From Shimia haliotis (GTDB lineage: Bacteria; Pseudomonadota; Alphaproteobacteria; Rhodobacterales; Rhodobacteraceae), in the NCBI RefSeq assembly GCF_900114415.1, contig NZ_FOSZ01000010.1:1-64000 (forward strand): DNA of 64,000 nt. Reading direction: 5' to 3'. The position numbers and the translations under genes are program-made. Position 1 is the stretch's first letter. Each line of letters opens with the position of its first letter. The notes below the pieces were generated by a model. It saw only the letters and a list, made by a program, of their open reading frames with translations. It had not been told where the DNA came from and did no database searches. Positions 19,658-29,217 of the stretch are shown piece by piece.

Positions 19658-20790
19658 TGAGCCGCCCCGCCGCCAAGGGATGGTGCCCCGGCGCCTACAA
19701 CCCGATGATGTCGGGTGACGGCCTGGTCGTGCGGGTGCGTCCGGTCATGGCGCGACTGACCCGCGAGCAAATACTGGGCCTGTGCAAAGCCGCTATTGAA
19801 TACGGCTCAGGCCTGATTGACCTCACCAGCCGCGCCAACCTGCAAATCCGTGGGGTCGCTGAAACCGACCACCAAGGAGTACTGAACCGGCTTGCGGAGC
19901 TCGATCTGTTGCCAGACGATCCCGCGCTGGAAAGCCGTCGCAATGTCCTTGTGCCGCCTATGTGGGCCAAAGGGGATACCACCCACCAGATCGCGCTCAC
20001 CTTGATTGACCGGCTGGCAGAGCTGCCTGAGTTGCCCGCGAAAATGGGTTTTGCCATCGACATTGATGGCGCACCGCAACTCTCTGACAACTCTGCCGAT
20101 TTTCGACTCGAACACACGACCGACGGGGCATTGATCCTGCGCGCGGATGGCGCCTCCAGAGGGCGCCCTGTCACCGCCGACAGCGCAGTGGATGCGCTGA
20201 TTGAAATGGCAGACTGGTTTGTCAAAACCGGCGGCACCGAAAACCGCCGCATGGCCCGCCATGTGATGTTGCACACCCTGCCAGCTGATTGGCAGGCTGC
20301 CCTGCCTGCCGCATCGGCACCGCGCCTATTCCCCGGCCAAACCCATCTTGGCACAGTCTTTGGCGCGGCCTTTGGCCAAGTCGAGGCCGACAAAATGATC
20401 GACCTGCTCACCGCTACCCACGCCACCGCCCTGCGCGTCACACCGTGGCGGCTCTTTCTGCTGGAGGGGACCGACGGGATGGACACGGCACATTTCATCA
20501 CCGATGCCAAAGATCCTCTGCTAAGCGCAGACGCCTGCCCGGGCATGCCGCTTTGCACCTCCGCCACCGTTGAAACCAGACAGACCGCGCGCCGCCTTGC
20601 GCCGCAGACACGCGGACCGCTCCATGTCAGCGGTTGTGCCAAAGGCTGCGCCCGACCGCGCCCTTGTGCCACAACCCTCGTGGGCTGTGACGGTGCGTTT
20701 GATCTTGTTCGCAACGGCGCGCCATGGGATCAGCCCGTAAAAACCGGCCTCGCGCCTGACACCTTGTCTAAAGCTTTGGGAGAGCTTTGA
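19657..20790 (+). CDS. cobG: Precorrin-3B synthase
   Basis: This 377-aa enzyme of the sulfite/nitrite-reductase fold uses O2 and a [4Fe-4S] centre for the hydroxylation and lactone formation that prepare ring contraction. Cluster ligands are seen as CPGMPLC (C-x5-C) and GCAKGC (C-x3-C). It has one SiR-like repeat pair and is shorter than siroheme reductases, as expected. Its presence together with CobF marks the aerobic pathway. Its stop overlaps the ATG of cobH. Confidence 0.94.
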   Translation: MSRPAAKGWCPGAYNPMMSGDGLVVRVRPVMARLTREQILGLCKAAIEYGSGLIDLTSRANLQIRGVAETDHQGVLNRLAELDLLPDDPALESRRNVLVPPMWAKGDTTHQIALTLIDRLAELPELPAKMGFAIDIDGAPQLSDNSADFRLEHTTDGALILRADGASRGRPVTADSAVDALIEMADWFVKTGGTENRRMARHVMLHTLPADWQAALPAASAPRLFPGQTHLGTVFGAAFGQVEADKMIDLLTATHATALRVTPWRLFLLEGTDGMDTAHFITDAKDPLLSADACPGMPLCTSATVETRQTARRLAPQTRGPLHVSGCAKGCARPRPCATTLVGCDGAFDLVRNGAPWDQPVKTGLAPDTLSKALGEL

Positions 20791-21419
20791 TGCCATATGA
20801 ATATGAAAAAAACGGTCAGGCGATCTATGACGAGAGCTTTGCTACCATCCGCCGTGAGGCAGACCTTGCGGGCTTTGACAAAGACGAAGAGCAAGTCGCG
20901 GTGCGCATGATCCATGCAGCCGGCATGATCGGCCTTGAACAGCACGTCAAATTCAGCCCCGGAATGGTGGCCGCCGCCCGAACCGCCATGGAAAACGGCG
21001 CGCCGATTTTCTGTGACGCACGCATGGTCAGCGAAGGCGTCACACGCCCGCGCCTGCCCGCTGATAACGAGGTGATCTGCACCCTGCATGCTGACGGCAT
21101 ATATGAGCTTGCCAAAGAGATCGGCAACACACGCTCCGCCGCTGCACTCGAGCATTGGCGCGATCGTTTGGGCGGGGCCATCGTCGCAATCGGCAACGCC
21201 CCCACGGCGCTGTTTCATCTGCTTAACATGCTCGAAGACCCATCGTGTCCGCGCCCCGCGGCCATCATCGGCTGCCCCGTGGGATTTATCGGCGCGGCAG
21301 AAAGCAAGGACGCGCTTTGGGCCGACCAACCCGTTCCCTGCATGATCGTGGAGGGCCGCCTTGGCGGCTCCGCCATGACCGTGGCCGCCATCAACGCAAT
21401 CGCGAGCCGTAAAGAATGA
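20790..21419 (+). CDS. cobH: Precorrin-8X methylmutase
   Basis: This 209-aa enzyme migrates the C-11 methyl to C-12, giving hydrogenobyrinic acid. The catalytic His is in MIHAAGMIG (His42), with PVGFIGAAESK and GRLGGSAMTVAA downstream. I chose ATG 20790, which shares a base with the cobG stop and follows GGGAGAG; a TTG one codon earlier is unlikely. The end overlaps cobI by ATGA. Confidence 0.96.
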   Translation: MPYEYEKNGQAIYDESFATIRREADLAGFDKDEEQVAVRMIHAAGMIGLEQHVKFSPGMVAAARTAMENGAPIFCDARMVSEGVTRPRLPADNEVICTLHADGIYELAKEIGNTRSAAALEHWRDRLGGAIVAIGNAPTALFHLLNMLEDPSCPRPAAIIGCPVGFIGAAESKDALWADQPVPCMIVEGRLGGSAMTVAAINAIASRKE

Positions 21420-22147
21420 CCCAAACAGGCACAATCCACGGCGTCGGCCTCGGCCCCGGTGATCCCGATCTGATGAGCGTGCGCGCGCATCGCTTGCTCA
21501 GCCGTGCGAAACACGTCGCCTTTTTCCGCAAGGCTGGCCGCAAAGGTCAGGCACGCCAGATCGTCGAAGATTTGCTGCCCGACAACGTAATCGAATTCCC
21601 GATGGAGTATCCGGTCACAACGGAAATCCCGCTTTCGGACCCGCGCTACAATCAGGCGCTGTCGACCTTTTATGAAGAGGTTACGCAACACCTGATCGCC
21701 TTGGCGCAGTCGGGTGACGATGTGGTGGTGCTCTGCGAGGGCGACCCGTTCTTTTATGGCTCTTTCATGCACCTTTATGCCCGCCTGCGCGACGTTGTGC
21801 CCGTGCAGGTGGTGCCGGCGATCACTGGCATGTCCGGCGCATGGACGGCAACCGAAGCGCCAATCACATGGGGCGACGACGTGTTGACCGTGCTGATGGC
21901 AACGCTGGATGAAGCTAAGCTCACGCACCACATTTCCGAAACCGATGCATTGGTCGTGATGAAAATCGGCAGCAATTTCGAAAAAGTCGTGCGCGCGTTA
22001 AAAACGGCAGGACGCTTTGACGACGCGTGGATCGTGCAATATGCCACGATGCCGAACCAAAACGTCATCAAACTCAGCGAGATGGTCGAAGACGTGACGC
22101 CTTACTTCTCAATCATTGTTGTACACGGACAGGGACGGCGGCCATGA
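21416..22147 (+). CDS. cobI: Precorrin-2 C20-methyltransferase
   Basis: This 243-aa class III SAM methyltransferase of the tetrapyrrole methylase fold begins with GVGLGPGDPDLMS, the SAM-loop signature, and has the CobI/CbiL features EGDPFFYGSFM and VPAITGMSGAW. It makes precorrin-3A. It overlaps cobH upstream and cobJ downstream by ATGA, so the series is tightly coupled. Confidence 0.95.
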   Translation: MTQTGTIHGVGLGPGDPDLMSVRAHRLLSRAKHVAFFRKAGRKGQARQIVEDLLPDNVIEFPMEYPVTTEIPLSDPRYNQALSTFYEEVTQHLIALAQSGDDVVVLCEGDPFFYGSFMHLYARLRDVVPVQVVPAITGMSGAWTATEAPITWGDDVLTVLMATLDEAKLTHHISETDALVVMKIGSNFEKVVRALKTAGRFDDAWIVQYATMPNQNVIKLSEMVEDVTPYFSIIVVHGQGRRP

Positions 22148-22896
22148 GTGGTTGGGTCCAGATCGTTGGCATCGGTCCCGGGGATGACGCGCTGGTGACA
22201 CCTCAGGTTCAAGCCGCTTTGGCAGAGGCCACCGATGCGGTTGGCTACATTCCTTATGTCGAACGCGTCGCGCAGAACCCCAACCTGACCCTCCATCCGT
22301 CCGACAACCGCGTGGAAATTGACCGCTCACAGCATGCGCTCGAGATGGCGTCAGAAGGCAAACGTGTGGTAGTGGTCTCCTCCGGCGATCCGGGTGTTTT
22401 TGCCATGGCCGCCGCCGTTTTCGAAGCCGTGGAGCATGGCAAGCCGGAATGGCGCAACCTGGACATCCGCGTGCTACCTGGCATCACGGCAATGCTGGCG
22501 GCTTCTGCCGCTTGCGGCGCGCCTTTGGGACACGATTTCTGCGCCATCAACCTCAGCGACAATCTCAAGCCCTGGGCCTTGATTGAAAAACGCCTGCGCC
22601 TCGCCGCAGAGGCGGATTTTGCAATGGCTTTTTATAATCCGCGCAGCAAATCCCGCCCAGAAGGCTTTGAAAAGGCGCTGGAAACGCTCAAGGCCGCCTG
22701 TGGCGACAACCGCCCGATGATCTTTGCCCGCAACGTGTCGCGTCCGGATCAGACAATCAAGATTGTACCGCTGCAAGAGACGACACCGGATATGGCGGAC
22801 ATGCGCACGGTTGTGCTGCTAGGCTCTAGCCAGACCCGCATCATCGAGCGCGAAGGCGCGCCGATGGTTTACACGCCACGGTCGGTGGCCAGCTAA
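22144..22896 (+). CDS. cobJ: Precorrin-3B C17-methyltransferase
   Basis: This 250-aa enzyme methylates C-17 and contracts the ring to precorrin-4. Motifs are GIGPGDDALVTPQ, SSGDPGVFAMAA and VLPGITAMLAASA. The start is the ATG overlapping the cobI stop; the open frame runs 39 codons further upstream inside cobI without family similarity. It is convergent with cobK, with 39 bases between and no obvious terminator. Confidence 0.95.
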   Translation: MSGWVQIVGIGPGDDALVTPQVQAALAEATDAVGYIPYVERVAQNPNLTLHPSDNRVEIDRSQHALEMASEGKRVVVVSSGDPGVFAMAAAVFEAVEHGKPEWRNLDIRVLPGITAMLAASAACGAPLGHDFCAINLSDNLKPWALIEKRLRLAAEADFAMAFYNPRSKSRPEGFEKALETLKAACGDNRPMIFARNVSRPDQTIKIVPLQETTPDMADMRTVVLLGSSQTRIIEREGAPMVYTPRSVAS

Positions 22897-22935
22897 ATGC
22901 CGCTGCTTCGCGCCCAATCCACAGCGGGCCAAAGG

Positions 22936-23670
22936 CTAGGCTCTGATCCAGTCCAGAACCGCGCCCGCCGTTGCCATCTCCTTGCGGGGCGGCAATGGCG
23001 CGCGGTCGATCATCACAACCGGCAGACCCAACTCCCGCGCAGCGGTCAGTTTGGCCTCCGCCCCGACACCACCGCTGTTTTTGCAGACCACGACCTCAAC
23101 GCCATACCGTTCCATCAGCGCGCGATCACCCGCCACATCAAACGGCCCGCGCGACACAACAACCGTGTGGTTTGGCACCGCGGGCGGGGCGTCAGGGTCA
23201 TCCACCAGCCGCAAGACATAATGGTGCTGCGGCTGTGCCGCAAAGGCGGGCACGTTCTGCTTGCCCAGCGCCAACAACACACGTTTGGCCGGTCCTGCCA
23301 GCGCGGCAACAGCGCCTTCGACGTCCTCCACATGACGCCACTGATCCCCTGCCTGAGCCTGCCATGCCGGTCGGGAGAGAGCCACCAAAGAAACCCCTGC
23401 CTGATCGCAGGCATGATACGCGTTCCAGCTCATCTGCGCGGCGAAGGGATGCGTGGCATCAACAACGTGGCTGATGTTATGCTCCCCAAGGTAATGGATC
23501 AGACCGTCAACACCGCCAAAGCCACCCACCCGCGTGGGCAAAGGCTGCGCCTTGGGCGTGGCCACACGACCGGCATAGGAATACACGGCGTCCAGTCCCT
23601 GATCCGCAACCGCACGGGCCAGCATGCTGGCCTCGGTGGTGCCGCCAAGAATAAGGAGTTTGGGTGTCAT
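22936..23670 (-). CDS. cobK: Precorrin-6A reductase
   Basis: This 244-aa NADPH-dependent reductase makes precorrin-6B. It starts MTPKLLILGGTTEAS with the nucleotide-binding GGT motif and contains VVDATHPFAAQMS and VCKNSGGVGAEAKL. It is the only gene of this stretch on the minus strand. Its ATG (23668-23670) and the cobL ATG (23669-23671) interlock head to head in the sequence CATG. The frame is open far upstream through cobL, but that part is antisense noise. The ribosome site is weak. Confidence 0.93.
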   Translation of the reverse strand: MTPKLLILGGTTEASMLARAVADQGLDAVYSYAGRVATPKAQPLPTRVGGFGGVDGLIHYLGEHNISHVVDATHPFAAQMSWNAYHACDQAGVSLVALSRPAWQAQAGDQWRHVEDVEGAVAALAGPAKRVLLALGKQNVPAFAAQPQHHYVLRLVDDPDAPPAVPNHTVVVSRGPFDVAGDRALMERYGVEVVVCKNSGGVGAEAKLTAARELGLPVVMIDRAPLPPRKEMATAGAVLDWIRA

Positions 23671-24865
23671 GTCGTCTGATCCGTGGCTGACCATCGTCGG
23701 GTTGGGCGAAGATGGACCGGAAGGCCTGTCGCCCGCAAGCCGCAAAGCGCTTGAGGCCGCCGAGGTCGTCATGGGCGCTGCACGGCATCTTGCTCTACTG
23801 CCAAACCTTGATGCAGAAACCCTCGAATGGCCTGTACCTTTCGCGAACGGCATCCCAAAGCTGCTTGCTCTGAAGGGCCGCAAAACTGTTGTGCTCGCCT
23901 CGGGCGACCCGTTCTGGCATGGCGCTGGAACCAGCCTGACCAAGCATCTTGAAGCGAGCGAATGGCAAACGTTACCGGCTCCGTCCACCATGTCACTGGC
24001 CGCGGCCGCGCTTGGCTGGCCTCTGGAGGCCACACAGACCATGGGCTTGCATGCCGCGCCATTCGCGCGACTGCGACCACATCTGAGCCAAGGCCAACGC
24101 GCCATCGTCACACTACGCGACGGCGAGGCTGTTCCAGCCTTTGCCAAGTGGCTGGCCTCTGTCGGGTTTGGCGATAGCACCCTTTATGTGCTCGAAGCGC
24201 TCGGCGGCCCCCGCCAGCGCATCCGCAGCGTCAAAACCAATGCCATGTCCCTCAAGGACATCCAACATCCTGTTTCGGTTGCTATCGACATGGCTGGCGG
24301 GCCTGCCCTGTCCGCTGCATCCGGCCGCGACGACGCCTTCTTTGACAACGACGGCCAGATCACCAAACGCCCCGTCCGTGCCCTGACGCTTTCGGCCCTC
24401 GCCCCCCTGCCGGGCGAACACCTTTGGGACATTGGCGGCGGCTCGGGCTCGATTGCCATCGAATGGCTTCTGAGCCATCCGACCACCCAAGCCACAGCAA
24501 TCGAGATAGACCCCACCCGCGCCGCGCGCATTGCCGAAAATGCGGCCAATCTGGGCGCGGATCGTCTTTCCGTGCTGACAGCCGAGGCGCCTGAGGGTCT
24601 GGACGGCCTGCCCGCGCCCGATGCCGTTTTCATCGGTGGCGGCGTCAGCGAGGCAATGTTGCAAACTGTGTGGTCGCTTATGCCCAAAGGCGCGCGCCTC
24701 GTTGCCAACGCCGTCACGCTTGAGGCCGAGGTTCTTTTGGCCACATGGCAGAGCCAAAAAGGCGGCGACCTCTTGCGTGTAGAATTGGCCCGTGCAAATC
24801 CCTTGGGCCGCAAACGGGGCTGGAAATCCAGCTATCCCATCGTGCAGTGGAGCGTAACCAAATGA
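23669..24865 (+). CDS. cobL: Precorrin-6Y C5,15-methyltransferase (decarboxylating)
   Basis: This 398-aa bifunctional enzyme carries a CbiE-like tetrapyrrole methylase domain (about 1-205, VGLGEDGPEGLSPA) and a CbiT-like Rossmann methyltransferase (about 225-398, LWDIGGGSGSIAIEWLL). It methylates C-5 and C-15 and decarboxylates the acetate at C-12. AAGGAG lies about 10 nt upstream of ATG 23669, within the coding end of the divergent cobK. It overlaps cobE by ATGA. Confidence 0.95.
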   Translation: MSSDPWLTIVGLGEDGPEGLSPASRKALEAAEVVMGAARHLALLPNLDAETLEWPVPFANGIPKLLALKGRKTVVLASGDPFWHGAGTSLTKHLEASEWQTLPAPSTMSLAAAALGWPLEATQTMGLHAAPFARLRPHLSQGQRAIVTLRDGEAVPAFAKWLASVGFGDSTLYVLEALGGPRQRIRSVKTNAMSLKDIQHPVSVAIDMAGGPALSAASGRDDAFFDNDGQITKRPVRALTLSALAPLPGEHLWDIGGGSGSIAIEWLLSHPTTQATAIEIDPTRAARIAENAANLGADRLSVLTAEAPEGLDGLPAPDAVFIGGGVSEAMLQTVWSLMPKGARLVANAVTLEAEVLLATWQSQKGGDLLRVELARANPLGRKRGWKSSYPIVQWSVTK

Positions 24866-25227
24866 TCATCGCCGGATTCGGCTTTCGGGCCACCGCCACC
24901 TTGGACAGCCTGCGAAACGCCCTTGCGGCGACTGGCGAGGCCCAAATCAATGCCATCGCCACCCCATCGGACAAGGCGCAAAGCCAAATCCTCCAGGATA
25001 TGGCTGCCGCGCTTTCCGTACCCGTGATTGAAATCGAACCCCCCGCCATGCACGACGCAGAAACTGCGACCAAATCGGCCAAAGTACAGGAAAAACGCGG
25101 CACAGGGTCTGTGGCTGAGGCCTGTGCTCTTGTCGCAGCTGGCCCTGACGCCACGCTCAAAGGTCCGCGCACCATATCCAACGACCGTCTCGCCACCTGC
25201 GCGATCGCATACGGAGCCCACACATGA
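24862..25227 (+). CDS. cobE: CobE (CbiG C-terminal-like) cobalamin synthesis protein
   Basis: This 121-aa protein starts [17 protein letters not shown] and contains [15 protein letters not shown], matching the CobE/CbiG C-terminal domain. It is required in the aerobic pathway, but its precise chemistry is unresolved. It overlaps cobL and cobM by ATGA on both sides. The upstream extension of the frame to 24745 lies inside cobL and is ignored. Confidence 0.9.
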   Translation: MIIAGFGFRATATLDSLRNALAATGEAQINAIATPSDKAQSQILQDMAAALSVPVIEIEPPAMHDAETATKSAKVQEKRGTGSVAEACALVAAGPDATLKGPRTISNDRLATCAIAYGAHT

Positions 25228-26018
25228 CTGTCCACTTTATCGGCGCGGGCCCCGGCGCTGCCGACCTTCTGACCCTGCGTGGCCGCGACCTGATCGCCGC
25301 CTGCCCAGTGTGCCTATACGCCGGCTCTCTGGTGCCTGACGCGATCCTGTCGCACTGCCCCGACGACGCCCGCGTCATTAACACAGCCCCGCTGGACCTC
25401 GACGCCATCGTGGCCGAATGCAAATCCGCCCATGACGCCGGACAGGACGTCGCCCGCCTGCACTCCGGCGACCTTTCGGTCTGGTCCGCGATGGGAGAGC
25501 AAATCCGTCGCCTCAAGGCCGAAGGCATTCCAGTTTCTGTCACCCCTGGCGTTCCAAGCTTTGCTGCCGCAGCCGCAGCCTTGCAAACCGAACTCACCCT
25601 ACCCGGGCTGGCGCAATCGGTGATCCTGACCCGCACACCGGGTCGCGCGTCCACCATGCCCAAAGGCGAAACGCTGACCAATTTCGCAGCTACCGGTGCG
25701 ACGCTGGCGATCCACCTCTCAATCGGCAACATTGATCAGGTCATAGCCGACTTGACACCAGGATATGGTGCGACCTGCCCCGTCGCCGTGGTTTACCGCG
25801 CCAGCTGGCCGGATCAACAGGTCATCCGCACCACGCTCGCGACGCTCAAGGATGACGTGACCGAAAACATCACCCGCACCGCCCTCATTCTTGTCGGCCC
25901 CGCGCTGGCCGGTGAGGGCTTTGAGGAAAGCTGCCTTTACGCCAGCGAATACGACCGCCGCTATCGCCCGCAAACCGCGGACAGCCCATGGTCCAGCTGG
26001 CAACACGGAGACGACTGA
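25224..26018 (+). CDS. cobM: Precorrin-4 C11-methyltransferase
   Basis: This 264-aa tetrapyrrole methylase begins [16 protein letters not shown], with [16 protein letters not shown] and [13 protein letters not shown] typical of CobM/CbiF. It produces precorrin-5. It overlaps cobE and is followed by cobB after one base. Confidence 0.96.
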   Translation: MTVHFIGAGPGAADLLTLRGRDLIAACPVCLYAGSLVPDAILSHCPDDARVINTAPLDLDAIVAECKSAHDAGQDVARLHSGDLSVWSAMGEQIRRLKAEGIPVSVTPGVPSFAAAAAALQTELTLPGLAQSVILTRTPGRASTMPKGETLTNFAATGATLAIHLSIGNIDQVIADLTPGYGATCPVAVVYRASWPDQQVIRTTLATLKDDVTENITRTALILVGPALAGEGFEESCLYASEYDRRYRPQTADSPWSSWQHGDD

Positions 26019-26019
26019 C

Positions 26020-27330
26020 ATGACACCGCCCCCTGGCATCCTGATTTCCGCGCCCTCCTCCGGCACCGGCAAAACCACCGTCATGCTTGGCCTCCTTCGG
26101 GCGCTGGCCGAGGACGGTCTCAAGGTTCAACCGTTCAAATCCGGACCAGACTATATTGATCCGGCCTTTCATCGCGCCGCTGCCCGCCGCCCCGCGTTCA
26201 ACCTCGATACATGGGCCATGCCGCCCGCTTTGGCTGGTGGCATCGCAGAACAAGCCGCGGGCGCAGACATCGTGGTTGCCGAAGGTTCCATGGGCCTTTT
26301 TGACGGCGTCGCAACACGCGGCGAAAACGGCTTTGGCAGCTCTGCCGAAACCGCCCTGATGATGGGGTGGCCCGTGGTTCTGGTGATCGACGTGGGCGGT
26401 CAGGCGCAATCCGCCGCCGCCACAGCACTGGGCTTCAAAACTTACAATCCGGATCTGCCGTTCGCAGGCGTGATCCTCAACCGCTGTGCGTCCCCGCGTC
26501 ACGAGCGTCTTGCGCGCCTTGGCATGTACAAAGCAGGCGTGAACGTCCTCGGTGTGCTGCCACGTCGCGGCGATCTGGCACTGCCTGAACGCCACCTTGG
26601 CCTCATCCAAGCGGTCGAACATCCCGACCTTGAGGCGGCCATCACCGGCTACGCCAAATTCCTGCGCGAACACGTCGACCTCGGAGCCATCAAAGCCGCC
26701 GCCCGTGCGGGAGAGCCCAAAACCGGTGCCCTCCCCAATCCGCCAGCCCAGCGCATCGCGTTGGCGCGAGACGCCGCCTTCAGCTTCACCTACCCGCACC
26801 TGCTGACTGGCTGGCGAAACAAGGGCGCAGAAATCCTGCCGTTTTCTCCCCTCGCGAACGAAGCTCCCGATGCCTCCGCCGACCTCGTCTGGTTGCCGGG
26901 CGGCTATCCCGAACTTCACGCTGGCAAGCTGGCCGCAAACCAGACCTATCTCACTGGCCTGCGCAAACACGCAGAAACCAAACCCGTGCACGGCGAATGC
27001 GGTGGCTACATGGCGCTTGGCAAAACCCTGATCGACAAAGACGGTACTGCGCATGAAATGGCCGGCCTTCTGGGCCTTGTGACGTCCTACGAAAAACGGA
27101 AATTCCACCTCGGCTATCGTCAGGCCACACTACAAGCCCCCATGCTGGGTTTTGGCACAAGCGCGCGGCTGCGCGGCCATGAATTCCACTACACCACCAT
27201 TCTGGAAGAACCCGATGCCCCATTGGCTCTTGTGGGCGACGCTGACGGCAACCCCGTGCCGGAAACCGGCTCGATCAAGGGCAACGTCACCGGCACCTTC
27301 TTCCACCTGATCGCAGAGGCAACTCAATGA
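26020..27330 (+). CDS. cobB: Cobyrinic (hydrogenobyrinic) acid a,c-diamide synthase
   Basis: This 436-aa glutamine-dependent amidase acts on side chains a and c. It has an N-terminal ATPase with SAPSSGTGKTTVMLG and FKSGPDYIDPAFH, and a C-terminal amidotransferase with the Cys in HGECGGYMALG and His in GHEFHYT. The start is the ATG two bases after the cobM stop. It overlaps cobA by ATGA. Confidence 0.95.
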   Translation: MTPPPGILISAPSSGTGKTTVMLGLLRALAEDGLKVQPFKSGPDYIDPAFHRAAARRPAFNLDTWAMPPALAGGIAEQAAGADIVVAEGSMGLFDGVATRGENGFGSSAETALMMGWPVVLVIDVGGQAQSAAATALGFKTYNPDLPFAGVILNRCASPRHERLARLGMYKAGVNVLGVLPRRGDLALPERHLGLIQAVEHPDLEAAITGYAKFLREHVDLGAIKAAARAGEPKTGALPNPPAQRIALARDAAFSFTYPHLLTGWRNKGAEILPFSPLANEAPDASADLVWLPGGYPELHAGKLAANQTYLTGLRKHAETKPVHGECGGYMALGKTLIDKDGTAHEMAGLLGLVTSYEKRKFHLGYRQATLQAPMLGFGTSARLRGHEFHYTTILEEPDAPLALVGDADGNPVPETGSIKGNVTGTFFHLIAEATQ

Positions 27331-28049
27331 CCGGTTTTGTCAGCTTCGTAGGCTCCGGCCCCGGAGACCCCGAACTCCTCACTCTCAAAGCCGTGGACCG
27401 CTTGCAAAAAGCCGAAGCCGTGCTGTTTGACGACCTCTCGGCCGGCCAAATCCTTGAGCATGCCAACAAAGAGGCCGACCTCGTTGGCGTTGGAAAACGT
27501 GCCGGTCGCCCCTCTCCCAAACAGGATCACGTCAGCCAGCTGCTGGTGGACTACGCTAAAGAAGGCGCGCATGTTGTGCGCTTGAAATCCGGTGATGGTG
27601 GCATCTTCGGTCGCCTTGAAGAAGAGATCACCGCCCTGAAACAGGCGGGCATCGATTTTGAAATCATCCCAGGCGTGACTTCCGCCAGCGCCGCTGCTGC
27701 CGCCGCGCGCATTCCTTTGACCCGCCGCCTTGTCGCGCGGCGCGTGCAGTTTGTGACCGGCCACGATGTTGCCGGCGCCCTGCCCGGCGATCTGCACCTG
27801 CAATCGCTTGTCGATCCCGGGGCGACCACCGTGCTTTTTATGCCCAAACGCACCTTCCCCGAGTTGGCTGAAAAACTGTTCTCCGCGGGCCTGCGCCGCG
27901 ACTGTCCTGCTCTGTTGGCTGAAAACGTCAGCCACCCCGACCAAACGCTGCACCGCACAACTATGGAGAAACTGGCGACACAGCTCGCCTCAGACGTTTC
28001 CGCCGCCCCCGGTATTATCTTGTTCGGCGAATTGGCCGAAAGCCCCTAG
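27327..28049 (+). CDS. cobA: Uroporphyrinogen-III C-methyltransferase
   Basis: This 240-aa SUMT makes precorrin-2 by methylating C-2 and C-7, the entry step of the pathway. It has GSGPGDPELLTLKAV, LKSGDGGIFGRLEEE and IPGVTSASAAAA. There is no CysG dehydrogenase/chelatase extension, so it serves cobalamin. It overlaps cobB; a 77-base gap containing a dispersed repeat separates it from cobF. Confidence 0.94.
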   Translation: MTGFVSFVGSGPGDPELLTLKAVDRLQKAEAVLFDDLSAGQILEHANKEADLVGVGKRAGRPSPKQDHVSQLLVDYAKEGAHVVRLKSGDGGIFGRLEEEITALKQAGIDFEIIPGVTSASAAAAAARIPLTRRLVARRVQFVTGHDVAGALPGDLHLQSLVDPGATTVLFMPKRTFPELAEKLFSAGLRRDCPALLAENVSHPDQTLHRTTMEKLATQLASDVSAAPGIILFGELAESP

Positions 28050-28060
28050 CTTTCATCTCG

Positions 28061-28083
28061 CAAGAAAGACTCCCGCCGGAGGC
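28061..28083. repeat. Dispersed GCCTCCGGCGGGAGT repeat, copy A
   Basis: CAAGAAAGACTCCCGCCGGAGGC is the reverse complement of a shortened form of the element at 54510-54543. It lies between cobA and cobF. Confidence 0.7.
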
Positions 28084-28126
28084 ATCCGCCCGTCCAACCC
28101 GCTCTTCGATTGCGATAGGAACTCCA

Positions 28127-28879
28127 ATGATCACACTTTCACTTGTTGGCATCGGCTCAGGCAACCCAGACCACCTGACCCGTCAGGCCGTTCAACGCCT
28201 TGAAACCGCAGACGTGATCCTGCTTCCGCGCAAGGGCGCCGAAAAGACGGATCTGGCCGACCTGCGCCGCATGGTCGCCGGAGAGATCCTTTCGACCTCG
28301 CCAAAAATTGTCGAGTTCGACTATCCGGTGCGCGATGCAAACACCCCGAAATACCTTGATGGGGTGAACACATGGCACGATGCTCTTGCAGGGATATGGC
28401 AAGATCTGATTTCGCGCCATTTGCCTTCAGACGGGCATGTCGCGCTGATGGTTTGGGGCGATCCGTCCCTATATGACAGCACGCTGCGCATCGCAGACCG
28501 TCTTGTCGCCCGTGGGCTGCAACTGAAAGTTGATGTCATTCCTGGCATCACGTCGCTGCAAATGCTCACCGCTGCTCATGCAATCCCGCTGAACACGCTT
28601 GGCGCTCCGGTGCTCATCACAACAGGCCGCAAGCTGCGCGACGACGGATGGCCCGCAGATGCAGACACGGTTGCTGTTATGCTGGACGGCGAATGCTCTT
28701 TTACCCACCTCGATCCAACCGGCATCGATATCTGGTGGGGTGCCTATGTTGGCATGCCCCAACAGGTTCTGAAATCCGGAGCACTCGCAAACCTAAGCGA
28801 AGAGATCGTTGCGACTCGCGCGAAGGCGCGTGCCGAATCTGGCTGGATCATGGATATCTATTTGCTGCGCAAATCCTGA
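28127..28879 (+). CDS. cobF: Precorrin-6A synthase (deacetylating)
   Basis: This 250-aa methylase methylates C-1 and expels the extruded acetyl fragment as acetate. It has GIGSGNPDHLTRQAV, the CobF-typical LPRKGAEKTDL and VWGDPSLYDS. It is found only in the aerobic pathway, where it stands in for CbiD. TAGGAAC precedes the ATG. It is the last gene of the plus-strand cob series; a weak stem TGCCATT/AATGGCA (28887-28912) follows without a good T tract. Confidence 0.95.
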   Translation: MITLSLVGIGSGNPDHLTRQAVQRLETADVILLPRKGAEKTDLADLRRMVAGEILSTSPKIVEFDYPVRDANTPKYLDGVNTWHDALAGIWQDLISRHLPSDGHVALMVWGDPSLYDSTLRIADRLVARGLQLKVDVIPGITSLQMLTAAHAIPLNTLGAPVLITTGRKLRDDGWPADADTVAVMLDGECSFTHLDPTGIDIWWGAYVGMPQQVLKSGALANLSEEIVATRAKARAESGWIMDIYLLRKS

Positions 28880-29217
28880 TTGACCCTGCCATTTCTTGCA
28901 GGTCGAATGGCAAAATGTGACAAGTTCTTGGACGGGCCACCCATCGACAACCCAACGTTGACTGCATTTTTTTGGCGAAAAAGCCACACTTGAGATCGAT
29001 TCAATGCTCGCAATTGCCTCTTCTGACGCCAAGCCGCGTCAGTTTTTGGTGATTTTTTGTCAAACAATCAAAAAATCCAATTGGTCCAGCTTTCGCCCAT
29101 TTCTCGACGCATTCCCACGGCACCTTCGATCCCAAGGCTGACGTTCTCTTGTCAGCAAATGCGTAAGAAACGGTTTGGGTAGATATTGGAACTTTTGCAC
29201 CCAAGAAGGGGCTAAGA
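28880..29217. other. Gene-free stretch before the response-regulator gene
   Basis: About 340 bases with no convincing gene. It contains the weak TGCCATT/AATGGCA stem (28887-28893 with 28906-28912) after cobF, T-rich tracts near 28967 and 29045, and the AAGGGGC ribosome site of the next gene. It probably carries that gene's promoter, but I cannot point to clear -35/-10 boxes. Confidence 0.5.
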
